A stretch of DNA of 64,000 nt, taken from Diacronema lutheri (lineage: Eukaryota > Haptophyta > Pavlovophyceae > Pavlovales > Pavlovaceae). The notes below the pieces were generated by a model. The model saw only the letters and a program-made list of their open reading frames with translations, ran no database searches and was not told where the DNA came from. The translations under genes and the position numbers were made by a program. Numbering within the stretch: position 1 is the stretch's first letter; each line of letters opens with the position of its first letter. Positions 41,854 to 51,733 of the stretch are shown here, piece by piece. The stretch spans positions 62,001-126,000 of the forward strand of contig JAGTXO010000035.1 in assembly GCA_019448385.1 (NCBI GenBank), given 5' to 3'.

Positions 41854-42495
41854 ATGCTGGGCGCGCTCTGGGCGGCCGTGGTCACGGCGTCCGTGCCGTG
41901 CGGCGGGCGCGTGTCGAGTGGATACGGGCACTCGTGCGCGATCACAAAGGTAGGTGCGCTGCTCTGCTGGGGCTCGAACGACCACGGGCAGCTGAACGTT
42001 CCGCCCGGCTACGAGTGGGCGCGCGTGTCGGCCGGCAAGTACCACACGTGCGGCATCACGACGTCGGCGACGCTGCTCTGCTGGGGGCGAGACAAGCACC
42101 ATGAGGCGGAGACTGTCGCGGGCCACGCGTGGTCTGATGTCTCCGCCGGCTCGTCCTTCACGTGCGGCCTCACGACCACCGGCCGCGCGTTGTGCTGGGG
42201 GAACAATCACTTCAACGAGGCCGACGTGCCGGCCGGCAAATTTGAGAGCGTGCACGCTGGCTTTGGCGAGCACGCGTGCGGCGTCGAGACGTCCAAGGCG
42301 GTCGCGTGCTGGGGCCAGGGTTGGGATGGCCAGCTTGCCGTGCCCGCAGGCTTCGTCTGGGAGTCCGTCTCGGTCGGCTGGCTGCACACGTGCGGCGTCG
42401 TCGCGGCGCGCCGTCCGGGCGCGGCGCCCGCGCGCGAGGGCGAGGGCGAGGGCGAGGGCGTTGGCGAGGGCGAGGGCGAGGGCGGTGGCGCAGGT

Positions 42496-42548
<53 letters not shown>

Positions 42549-43869
42549 GAACGACGGCGCGCTGATCGGCGCGTCGCTCGGCGCGATCGTCTGCTGGGGC
42601 AACAAGGACTTTGGCCAGACGGACCCGCCCACACTCAGCCCGAGTGAGGGCACGCACTGGGTGGCCGTCTCGGCGGGGCACTCGTATTCATGCGGTGTGA
42701 CGAACGCGGGCGCGCTGCGCTGCTGGGGCCACCTGCCGCTCGGCCTGAGCAAGATCCCGCCCGGCGTGCGCTGGCGCAGCGTGAGCGCAGGCTCGTACCA
42801 CGCGTGCGGCATCTCGGCTGCGGGCTCGGTGCACTGCTGGGGACTCAACTACGACGGGCAGACCGAAGTGCCCGAGGGGTTCGAATTTGATGGCGAGTGC
42901 GCGGCGGCGGCGTCGCCGTCCGAGCACAAGCCGGGCCGCGGCGGCTGCCCCGCCGCGCAGCTCGCGCACGTGGGCAGCCGTTACGCCGACCGAGCTGCCG
43001 TCCTCGCCGATTGCCTGCGCGTCGCGTGCGGCTACTACGTCTGGGCGACGCCCGGCGCGGCGGATGCGGCGATGGCGGGGCGCGCGTGGTTCTGCCACAC
43101 CGACTATTACGAGAGCACGCGTAACGGCGCCGACTGGGCCGGCTGGGAGGTCGGCCGCCCCAAGCTCGGCTGCGATGCAACGGACGGCGACGTGAGGTTG
43201 AGCGCCTACCCGCGCGGCGAGGTCCTCGCCTACGACCGCGGCGCGTGGACGACGCTCTGCGGCAACCTCGACCTGCCCACGGCCAACGTGCTGTGCAGGC
43301 AGCTCGGTTACGAGCGCGCTGTACTCACCTACGCGTATTGGGGCCAGGAGTACGCGCCAGACGGCATGGGCGCGCCACGCTGCCACGGCGACGAGGCGTC
43401 GATCCGCGCGTGCGCACCCGCGACGGCGGCCTGCGCGCCCGGGCACACGACCGACCGCGGCGTCGAGTGCGCGGGCGGCGCGGCGGAGGCGGCGAGCGGG
43501 CCCGACGTAGCTGAGTGCGGCAGTGCGCACGTCGCCGCGCGCCGGCGCGACGCGCCGGCCGGCCCGCGCGCCCTTGGCGCGCACGCGGGCGGCGGCGCGG
43601 GCGCTGAGCTGCGCGACGTGAGCGAGCACCACGGGCGCACGGTCGCGCCGGCCGAACTGGCCGACACGTTCGGCTCGGCCTTCTTCGCGGACGAGCGCGC
43701 GATGGCGGAGCGCGCGGCCGGAGCGCTGCCCGCCACGCCGACGGGAGCGAGTGGCGCGCGGCGCGCGGCCGTCGCAACGTGCGCGCTCGTCTCCGCCGGC
43801 GCGCTTCTAGCCGCGGCCGCGCGCGCCGCGCGCCGTCGGCGCGTCACCCTGAGACGCGAGTTGCTGTAG
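41854..43869 (+). CDS. RCC1-like repeat / SRCR domain membrane protein
   Basis: A single-exon protein of 671 residues. A signal peptide (MLGALWAAVVTASVPCGG) leads into about seven RCC1/BLIP-II-like blades of the form VSAGxxHTCGxxxxGxxxCWG with GQ..P turns (for example RVSAGKYHTCGITTSATLLC). A (GE)n/(GA)n linker interrupts the propeller at about residues 190-230. Then comes a scavenger-receptor cysteine-rich domain (DVRLSAYPRGEVLAYDRGAW, VLCRQLGYERA, MGAPRCHGDEASIRAC) and a C-terminal membrane helix (AAVATCALVSAGALLAAAA) with a basic tail. It is therefore a type I surface protein, probably binding ligands or particles outside the cell; this is inference. The stop is 13 bp from the convergent stop at 43883. 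Confidence 0.85.
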
Positions 43870-43882
43870 CTGACAGACTTTC

Positions 43883-45106
43883 TCACCACCTGTCATCCGG
43901 GCGCTGCACATCGCGTAGCACGTCGCGCAGCCGCCACTCACCACCGTTGCTGCGCCCGTCTGCCGTGCCGTGGCGCGCCTCGTGATCGACCGAGCCGCCC
44001 AGCTCGCCAGTCATTTCCGACTTTTCGCATCCGCCCACGCCCGCAGCCGCGGCCGTGCATCCCGTCGCCGCCGCGCGCGCGAGGAGCGCATCGGCGCAGC
44101 GGCGCTGCACGCGCGCGTACAGCTCGCGCTGCGCTCCCGTGCGGATCCGCTCGCCAAGCGGCGCGCCGTCAACGAGCGCCGTGCGCAGCATTCGCACGGC
44201 GGCGCGGTACACGCGCGGCGCGGCGACGTGAATCAGCGCGTCGACAAACGCGCCGGGCACGTGGGCGGCGGGAAGCCGGCAAATCAGCTCGACATCCGTG
44301 CCGCCGTCGTCCGTCGGCGAGAGCCGCGCGAGCGCCTCCGTCGGGAGCTCAAGCCAACCGCGCAACTCTTCCGGGAGCAATCGCTGCGGCACGCGCGGCT
44401 CGGGCGATGCGGCGAGGACGAGAATGCATGGCGGGGCGCCGCAGCGACCGCCCGCACTGTTGCAACGGCAGGCACGCATGTGCCGCGCAGGCTCGGCGGG
44501 CCAGGTGCGCGCACCAGCCGATGGATTGAGCGGCCCGTGCGTGCAGCCGTCGAGCCGGTCGAGCAGCAGCGCGTCGACGACGGCGCTGGCGCGCGGCAGC
44601 GGGAACGGTGTCCACAGCGCGACGGCGGCACGCACACGCGTAGGCGAGACGTCATCCAGCAGTTGCGCCGCGACAACGAACTCGTTCCACGCGGGCACAA
44701 GGTCGACCTCGCGCGCGCACGCGACGACGGCGTGAAGCGGCGCACGCAGCGGGGCGAGCACGCGCATGCAGTGCGCGCGGCCGTCCGAGTGGCGAAAGAC
44801 GCGGAGCGGGAGGGCGGAGGAGGAGCTGACAAGGCACCACGGCGGGCCACCGACCAGCCCGCTCGGCGAGTCGAAGAGCGCGAGCAGCGTGTCGATCGCC
44901 GCCGACGGATCAGCGGCAGCTCCTCGCGATGTGGCCGGATGGTTTGCGCTCCAGCCCTCTGCGCGCGTGCTCGGCGCACACGACGGCGCACACTCAGCGG
45001 CACTCCGCCTCATGAGGAGCGTGGCGACGATGATCGCGACGAGCACAAGCACACCGACCGCAACTGCCTTCTCGCGCTCAAAGGAATCGAACGCCGCCAT
45101 TGCCAT
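43883..45106 (-). CDS. Membrane-anchored START-like protein
   Basis: A single-exon protein of 407 residues. The N-terminal helix AVAVGVLVLVAIIVATLLM is an anchor. The middle part (LRAPLHAVVACAREVDLVPAWNEFVVAAQLL, followed by SPTRVRAAVALWTPFPLPRA and later ELPTEALARLSP and GTDVELICRLPAAHVPGAF) follows the order of a START/polyketide-cyclase-like lipid-binding fold. A Cys-rich insert (CRCNSAGGRCGAPPC) is unusual. The assignment rests on pattern, not on a unique motif. The C-terminus is polar and disordered. It would be a lipid-transfer or lipid-sensing membrane protein if the fold is right. Confidence 0.55.
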   Translation of the reverse strand: MAMAAFDSFEREKAVAVGVLVLVAIIVATLLMRRSAAECAPSCAPSTRAEGWSANHPATSRGAAADPSAAIDTLLALFDSPSGLVGGPPWCLVSSSSALPLRVFRHSDGRAHCMRVLAPLRAPLHAVVACAREVDLVPAWNEFVVAAQLLDDVSPTRVRAAVALWTPFPLPRASAVVDALLLDRLDGCTHGPLNPSAGARTWPAEPARHMRACRCNSAGGRCGAPPCILVLAASPEPRVPQRLLPEELRGWLELPTEALARLSPTDDGGTDVELICRLPAAHVPGAFVDALIHVAAPRVYRAAVRMLRTALVDGAPLGERIRTGAQRELYARVQRRCADALLARAAATGCTAAAAGVGGCEKSEMTGELGGSVDHEARHGTADGRSNGGEWRLRDVLRDVQRPDDRW

Positions 45107-45379
45107 GGCGGCCTCACTGGCATGCTACTCACTGTATGAGCGTATGCATGTCGAGCTGCACGAGTGGCAGTCTGGCCGATGTTTTGCAACTCACTGCAGA
45201 TGCTGCTGCGTGAGCCGCAACGCGCTCACCTACGCCGAGAGCGGGCATCGGGTTGAATGCCGCGAGGAAAGCAGCTTTGCAGCCTCCACCTTTGACCACG
45301 ACGCAAACGCCGGGGCGACTCGCCCTGACGCCGCATTTGGGCAGCTCAACCTGACGCTCGGCCGCGCACTCGGAATCGC

Positions 45380-46089
45380 TCACTTGGCGGCGAGCTTGGC
45401 AGCGACCTTGGCAAAGTTGGTGCCCTGCGTCACGGCGATGCCAAGCTCAAGCTCCGATGGCATGCGCGAGCCGTCGCCGTTGGCGATGGTGCCCGCGCCG
45501 TACGGTGAGCCGCCGTGGACCTCGGTGTTGACAAAGAGCTTCGGGTCGGCGTACTGCACACGAGGGACCGAGGGACCAGGAGCATAGCACACTTGGTGAG
45601 CGAGGGACGAGGCGCACAGCCCCCGTATGGCGCGCACGCGCCCACGCGAGCGCCACTCACCCCGAGCGGCACGAATATCATCCCGTGGTGGGCGAGCTGA
45701 GGGATGAGCGTCAGGCCGATGGTCTCCTGCCCGCCCCCCTGCTGCGCGGTCGAGGCGAAAACGGCAGCAGGCTTGCCGATGAGCTTGCCAGCCGCCCACA
45801 GGCTGCCTGTCGAGTCCCAGAACGTCTTGAACTGCGCGGAGAACTGACCATACCGGCCGGAGAGCCCAAAAATGATCCCGTCGTATGCCTCGAGGTCGGC
45901 GAGCGTGACCACGGCGTCGTCAGACTTGGGCGGCGCGTGCATCTTGGCAAGCACCTCCTCGGACAGCGTCTCGGGAAGCTGCAGGAGCGTGGCGGTGTGC
46001 CCGGCGTCCTCGACGCCCTTCTTCACCGCCTCGGCCATCTTGCGGATGTGCCCGTAGAGAGAGTAGTAGACGATCGCAATCTTCACCAT
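45380..46089 (-). CDS. wrbA: WrbA/FQR1-type NAD(P)H:quinone oxidoreductase
   Basis: A flavodoxin-like FMN enzyme that reduces quinones by two electrons, limiting oxidative stress. Exons 46089-45661 and 45553-45380 give 200 residues, the family length. The FMN loop [55 protein letters not shown] and [17 protein letters not shown] are all characteristic. This gene has the only textbook GTGAGT donor in the window. The conserved YADPKLF...GGSPYGAG fixes the junction in phase 0. A CCAG just before the ATG could be a 5' UTR acceptor. Confidence 0.96.
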
Positions 46090-46558
46090 CTGGCAGCAAA
46101 GGCCGTGAGGAGGCGTAGGCGCGGCGGGTAGTGGAATGGCGCCGGGCGTGAGCGCAAGAGACTGTGGGCGGGGGCGGGGGCGCTCGGCGGGGCTCTCGCG
46201 CCTTTGGTTGATGCCGAGGTTGTTGCCGATCTCGATTTTCAAACAAAATAATGCCGGGAATTCCGATTTTTACTGATTTGATCTTTCCGAGAACGTTGTG
46301 GGAAAAGCTGCAAAACAGCTGCAAAAGATGTCGTGGACTCGTGACCCTGCAAACCGCCACGTTGCCCCCGCGGGCCACGGCCATGGGAGAGGAGGACGCC
46401 CGACGTCTGAGCGGTCCTGTCTGAGTCATGAGTCTCATCCATCACCGCCACTCGGATCAGGAGCTGAGGCGGAGCCAGGGGAGGCATCGTCCGGCGAAAG
46501 TCTGCGCCAGTCGGCATCACATGCCCATGTGCTCGTCACTCACTTGCTTCTCTCCACG
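46090..46558. promoter_or_regulatory. Intergenic upstream of the quinone reductase
   Basis: 469 bp between the WrbA start and the AP2 stop, both on the minus strand, so it holds the AP2 3' end and the WrbA promoter. It is AT-richer in 46220-46340 and contains AGCTGCAAAA twice (about 46306-46326) and GAGTCATGAGTC. No gene is seen in it. Confidence 0.4.
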
Positions 46559-47659
46559 TCATTCCATTGCTCCATCCTCCTCCTCCTCGCCACCGTCGCT
46601 CTCGCCCTCGCCCTCGCCCTCGTCATCGCCGTCGCCGTCGAATTCGCCGTCGGTCCCCTCGCGCTCGTCCGCAGCGCCGTCGCCGCCAAGGACGAGCCGC
46701 GCTGCCGACGGCTCGTCGACGGGCGCGGGCCAACACACGCTCGCAGGCAGGAAGGGTAGCGGCAACTCGGCCGACTGGTCGCCCGCCTGCTCCGCCGCCT
46801 CGACCGCGCGCGCGGCGAGCAGCTCCGCGGTCGCATGCGCGAGCGGGCGCGCGTGCACGATGTGCTGCGCGCCCACTTCGCGCGACAAGCCGGCAACGGC
46901 CGCCAGCGCCGCGGCGTGCTGCACGCCGCCGCTGCCTCCGCCGAAGAAGGGCCATGCCGCGCCGAAGGGCGCCGTGGGCGCGCCGAGCGCGCCGCCGGCG
47001 CCCGCGCGCTGCGCAACGCCGGCACACGCACCAAGCCCGTGCGTGCATGCGAGGCTGAGGCCGCCGCCGGGCGCGTAGCCGCCCGCCGCCACCGCCGCCG
47101 CGACCACGGCATTGTAATGTGAGAGGCAGCTGTTTGGCGAAAGGGTGCTGCCGCTGTTGCGCATGTGCCCGGCAGAGAGGCACTCGACGGCGCTCGCCGC
47201 GCCAGACGCGCCGCCGGGCGCGCCGTCGGCGAGGTGCGGCACGCCATGCGCCAGCGCATCGGACGCGTGCGGCCAGCAGCCGCCGCCGCCGCCACCCGCG
47301 CCGAGCGCACCCAACGGCAATGCGCCGTGCAGCAGCGGGTGGAAGGCGCCCGGCGAGCAGCCGACGCCGCCGTCGGCGGCTGCGCCAGCGCCGCACGCCG
47401 CGGCTGACGCGGCGTGCGGCGACAGGCCCGCGAATGTTCCGATGCCGTTGGACGGGCCGTAGCACGTGCCGCTGCACGGCGCCGCGCCGTACAGCGCGGC
47501 GCACGCGCCCGATTGCGCGCCACACGCGCCACCCAGCCCGATACCCGCGCCACACGGGCCGAGGGGCTGCGGCGGTGCCCAAAGGAGCATTGGATGCGCT
47601 TGCGCGGTGGGCAGCACCAGCGCGCCCAGCCCCGCCCCGAGCGCGCCGCCGCCACCGCC

Positions 47660-47690
<31 letters not shown>

Positions 47691-48757
47691 CCACCGCCGC
47701 CACCGGCCGGGTCGGCGCCGCCGGCCCCGCCCGCGCCGCCGGCCCCGCCTGCGCCGCGCAGCTGCGCGCCGTGCGATGCGTGCGCGTGCAGCAGGGCGAG
47801 GCGCATCTGCGGGAAGTTGATCTCGCGCTGCAGGTCCTGCTGCACGACGAACGCGTCGTACGCGAGCGCCGCCTCCTCCTCCGTCGCGTAGATGCCCAGG
47901 TGGTGGTGCTTGCGCTTGGCCATGCACGCGGCGCGCCACGGCCGCATCGGGTTTGAGCGCGAGTGGTGCACGCCAATGAAATGGGAGGCGACGCCGCGCG
48001 CAGAGCGCGAGCTCGCCTTGGCCAGCGCCGCCGAGCCCTTGTCCTCGCCATCGCGCGGGAAATTTATCTTGCGCTCGAGCTCGTTGTCGCGGACAAACTT
48101 GTCGTAGCTCGCGGCGGCCTCCGCCTCGTCGGCAAAATAGCCGAGATGGTGCTGCTTGCCGCGCCAGTAGCACGCGGCGGTCCACGGCTTGCGCTTCTTC
48201 CCCGAGCGGTGAACGCCCACGTACCGCGAAGACATGCGCGCCACATCCGATGCTCCCGGCGCGGGCGCGGCGACGTCATCGGCGTCAGCGCCCGCGCCGG
48301 CGCCCGGCGCCGGCGCGGCGACGTTGCCGGCGCCGGCGCCGGCGCCGGTGCCGACGCCCGAGCCCGCGCCCACGCCGGCGCCCACGCCGGCGCCCACGCC
48401 CGCGCCCGCGCCCGCGCCCACGTACGGCGCCGCGCCAACGCCGGGGCCCGCGCCTGTGCCCGCGCCCGCGCCGCTCGCACAAGTCAGCGGGCCAAATGCA
48501 CCGAGCGCGCCGGGCAGCGGTGCCAAGGAAGGCAGGGCGCCGCCCGCGCCGGCGAAGAACTGTGCCGACGCCGGCCATCTTGGCACCACGACCGTCGCGC
48601 TGAGCGGCATGGCGATCGCCGGCACGCTTGCGCCGGCCGAGCCGCCGGCCGCAAATATTTTCGGCTCGCACTCAGATGCGGCCGGCGCGTGCGCGACTGC
48701 CGGTGCGGCGAGCCGTGAGCCGACCGGCGGCTCAGGGCCTCCTGCGACGAGCTCCAT
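46559..48757 (-). CDS. Double AP2-domain transcription factor
   Basis: A single-exon protein of 732 residues with two AP2/ERF-like DNA-binding domains. The first starts RYVGVHRSGKKRKPWTAACY (about residues 178-235) and the second HFIGVHHSRSNPMRPWRAAC (about 257-315). Each ends in ..HHLG-[YI]-[FY]A-[DT]EEEAA..YD.F and INFP. The domains are followed by poly-Gly coded by GCC/ACC triplets (47640-47710) and long Gly/Ala-rich disorder. The N-terminus is an Ala/Gly (GAGVGAG) repeat region. The C-terminus is acidic (DGDDEGEGEGESDGGEEEED), a likely activation segment. Targets are unknown. AP2 factors are expanded in plants, algae and apicomplexans. Confidence 0.92.
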
Positions 48758-48857
48758 GCTTTCTCTTTAAAAACTTTTTTTCGTCTGCTCTTTCCTCGCT
48801 CATAAAGATTGGTTCTCCGGAGTTCGTTCCCCGGGGCTGATCATCATGAGAGAGAAG

Positions 48858-50834
48858 CTACGACTTCGCACGCTCCGGGTTCCCCTTCCTCCGATTCTCC
48901 AGCCGCTCGCGCAACGGCGACGGCGGCGGCGGTGACGGATGCGCGGCCGAGTGCGGCACGCCGATGAGCTCGCCGTGCGCGTCGCGTGTGCGCGCGGGCG
49001 GCGCGGCGGCGGGCGCGGCGGCGCCAGCGGCGCGCGGCGCGCTGGCAGCGTCCACACCGCCCTCGATCGCGGGGCGCGCGGTGTCCGACACGCTGCTCGG
49101 TGCTGGGCTGCAGCCACCCTCATCGTCGTCAGTGCCTGCCGCGTCCGCCGGCTCGGCGCGCGACGGCGGTGCCGTGCCGTCGGTCGAGCCGCGCGGCGCG
49201 TACAGTGGCGCGTGGCTCCGCGCCACGCCGTCGGCGGCCACGCCGCCGCGCCGCGCCCAGCCGCCGCCATGCGCCGCGCGTCCGCGCGCGCCGCCGTCTG
49301 CAGGCGCGGCCGGTGCGCGCCGCCGCCAGAGGCGCAGCGGCGCCCATCGTGCACCGCCGGCCAGCGGCGGGCCCTCCGCGCCGCGCGCGCCGTCGGCGCC
49401 GTCAGCGTCGGCGCCGGCCTCGCCGCTGCGCCGCCGCCGCCTCACGAGCCGGTGCGCGCGGGCCGCCGCCGCGCCCGCGCGCCGGGCGGCGGCCGCGGAC
49501 GCATCGCCCAGCGTCGCCTGCAGCGAGATCTGCAGGCCATGCGCGTACGCGTGCAGGTGGCGCATGCGCGTGGCGCTGCCGTGGCGCAGCGCGCGCACGC
49601 GCTCGGGCGAGAGCCACGCCGCCGCGCCCGCGCCAAGCCGCGCGCGGCCGGCAGCGCGCTGCGCCGGCACTGAGGCGGCACGGCGGCGCGCGGCGGCCTC
49701 CCTCCGCATCTCGCGCAGGTGGCGCAGGCGGAGCTGCTGCGCGCGCATCTGCTTCTGCGCGGAGAAGTAGGCGAACTTGAGCTGCGCCCAGATCGCGCGG
49801 CACAGTCGCAGCGCCTGCAGCACTCGGCCAAGCTTGAACCACTTGAGCCGCTTGAAGGTCGAGACAGTGCGCGCGGCGCGGCGGATCACGCGCGGGAGCG
49901 CGCGCAGCGTGGGCAGCAGCTGGCCCTGCTCCTTGGCGAGCGCGACCATGCGCGGCACGGGCGGCAGCCGGCCGAGCACGCGGCGCACGTTGCGCAGCTT
50001 GCCCGCAAGGCCGAGTTGCCGCTCGCAGTAGAAGAGAGCATTATCCTCTGAGCCCAACTGCCTGCGCGAGCCGCGCCGGCAGCGGTACGGGCCGAGGTAT
50101 GAGAGCGCGTGGTCCTCGGGGAAGAGCGACTCGAATGGCAGCATGCCCAGCACGTCGACAAGCAGCCAGCGCGCCGCGTACCGCGCGGCGATCCGCCGCT
50201 CGTCCATGACGAGCACGCCGGCGGAGGTGATGAAGCCCGTGCGGAACGAGAGCACGATGTCCGCGCACAGCCAGCACGTGGCGAGCCAACGGAGGAGGAG
50301 CGCGGGCACGAAGAGCGCGGTTGAAACAGCGTTCACCGTCTCGAGCGGCGGCAGCCACCACTCGAAGACGAGGTGCAGCGGCACCTGCCAGACGAGCGCG
50401 AGCGCAACGACCGACGTGCACGCGTCCCACGTGCGCCGAAAGTCCGAATTGGGGTGGATGACGCGCAGCAGCAGCGGCCGGCCCTGGTTGCGCACGTACC
50501 AGCCCGCCGTGCGCGCGTCCGGCCCAAACTCGGCCGCCTCGCGCTCGCCCTCGATCGCGACGATCTCGAGCGCCGACGTCGACGGCAGCACCGACGAGAG
50601 CAGGGCGCGCGCCGCGGCGCCGCTGCCGGCGCGCGGCGTCACGCCGCCGTGCGCGCGTGCGCGCCACCGCAACGGCGAGTCGGGCAGCGACTGCGGCCCA
50701 GGAGCGCGCGCCGCCGCGCCGCCGTCGGGCGGCAGCGGCTGCCGCCCACGCGCCGTTGCGCTCCGCATGCCGCGCCTAGAAGGACTGACTAGAAAGTTGC
50801 ACACTCTCCCGATCGAACGTCTGTTGGGGGGCAT
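48858..50834 (-). CDS. EAG/CNG-type voltage-sensor protein without pore
   Basis: A single-exon protein of 658 residues. The stretch VIHPNSDFRRTWDACTSVVA (S1), CADIVLSFRTGFITSAGVLV (S3 region) and ARYAARWLLVDVLGMLPFE matches S1-S4 entry of EAG/HCN/CNG channels. After a basic, Arg-spaced stretch (FKRLKWFKLGRVLQALRLCR) there is no S5-pore-S6, no GYG/GFG filter and no CNBD. The remainder is a long Arg/Ala-rich helix (Gln- and Arg-rich, about 390-470) and a disordered tail. It could be a voltage-sensing regulatory subunit, a truncated channel, or a member of a family not known to me. No frame with a pore was noticed nearby. Confidence 0.65.
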   Translation of the reverse strand: MPPNRRSIGRVCNFLVSPSRRGMRSATARGRQPLPPDGGAAARAPGPQSLPDSPLRWRARAHGGVTPRAGSGAAARALLSSVLPSTSALEIVAIEGEREAAEFGPDARTAGWYVRNQGRPLLLRVIHPNSDFRRTWDACTSVVALALVWQVPLHLVFEWWLPPLETVNAVSTALFVPALLLRWLATCWLCADIVLSFRTGFITSAGVLVMDERRIAARYAARWLLVDVLGMLPFESLFPEDHALSYLGPYRCRRGSRRQLGSEDNALFYCERQLGLAGKLRNVRRVLGRLPPVPRMVALAKEQGQLLPTLRALPRVIRRAARTVSTFKRLKWFKLGRVLQALRLCRAIWAQLKFAYFSAQKQMRAQQLRLRHLREMRREAAARRRAASVPAQRAAGRARLGAGAAAWLSPERVRALRHGSATRMRHLHAYAHGLQISLQATLGDASAAAARRAGAAAARAHRLVRRRRRSGEAGADADGADGARGAEGPPLAGGARWAPLRLWRRRAPAAPADGGARGRAAHGGGWARRGGVAADGVARSHAPLYAPRGSTDGTAPPSRAEPADAAGTDDDEGGCSPAPSSVSDTARPAIEGGVDAASAPRAAGAAAPAAAPPARTRDAHGELIGVPHSAAHPSPPPPSPLRERLENRRKGNPERAKS

Positions 50835-51599
50835 TCGCCATTACGTCCTTGTCTGTCATCAATGTACTAACGACGCTTTTCGACGGGTCAACAGATGGGG
50901 TCAGGAAGTGCGCAGCGAGGCGCCAGGCGGAGCAGGCCCAAAGGCCCACTCGCGCCTAGCCACCGCGCGCCGCCGCCCGCGCGCCGCCGCACCGGTGGCC
51001 GCCGTCAATCACACCACCGGCCGACGCGCACGCGCACGCCGAGGCCCGAAGATCGTCGGCGACGACCGCCACCCCCGAGCCGCCGCCTGCCACGTCGCCA
51101 AGCCGCCCGCCGCCGCTGCAGAGCGCGACGCCCGCCGCCAGCGAGCCGCCGCCCTCCCCGCCGCGTCGCAGCCCCCTGCCGCCGCCGCGAAGCGTACCGC
51201 CACCCGCCGCCAGCGTGGCAAGCGCCGCGATGCTGGCCGCGTGGCCGCGCACGCGCGCCCCGCCATCCCCAAACCCACCGACCGGGGCGAAAAGTACGTT
51301 GTTCGCGGTGCCGGCGCAGTCGATGGGCAGGGGCGGCGGGGCGCGCGGAGCGCGGCCAGCAGAGCGCGAGGGCGCAGCCGTCGCAAGCGAAGGTTTCGTC
51401 GTAGAGAAGGCCACGCCGCCGTCGCTCGTGCGGCCGTGCGCGCGCGCCCCGCCACCCCCAAACCCACCGACCGGGGCGAAAAGTACGTTGTTCGCGGTGC
51501 CGGCGCAGTCGATGGGCAGGGGCGGCGGGGCGCGCGGAGCGCGGCCATCAGCGGCCAATGTCAGCCACACTGGATATTCGACATTCCAGGTGTCACGCC
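50835..51599. other. 765-bp stretch with a repeated module; possible minus-strand coding
   Basis: It lies between two minus-strand genes. A minus-strand frame of about 215 codons (51603-50956) reads a 63-residue module twice, with PPPLPIDCAGTANNVLFAPV and GGFG, and then Gly-rich sequence. Its composition is protein-like, but there is no ATG at its head and it overlaps the stop of the next gene by 4 nt. I leave it unassigned. The first 120 bp should hold the promoter of the voltage-sensor gene. Confidence 0.35.
51252..51547. repeat. 107-bp direct repeat, near-identical
   Basis: Copies 51252-51358 and 51441-51547 differ at one base (T/C at offset 14). The period is 189 bp, exactly 63 codons. 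The 82-bp spacer is not repeated. Confidence 0.92.
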
Positions 51600-51701
51600 T
51601 CACACGGCGGTGACGCGTCCTCGCCCCGGCTGGTGATGCACAGTCGACGCGAATGCGCCGGGTGATAGCATGATGCGCGCGCCCAGCGCGAGCGCGCCGC
51701 T

Positions 51702-51733
<32 letters not shown>

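Noticed and set aside
42878-42893. GGGTTCGAATTTG resembling a tRNA B box
   Set aside because: It lies in the RCC1/SRCR coding frame, with no A box or acceptor-stem pairing around it.
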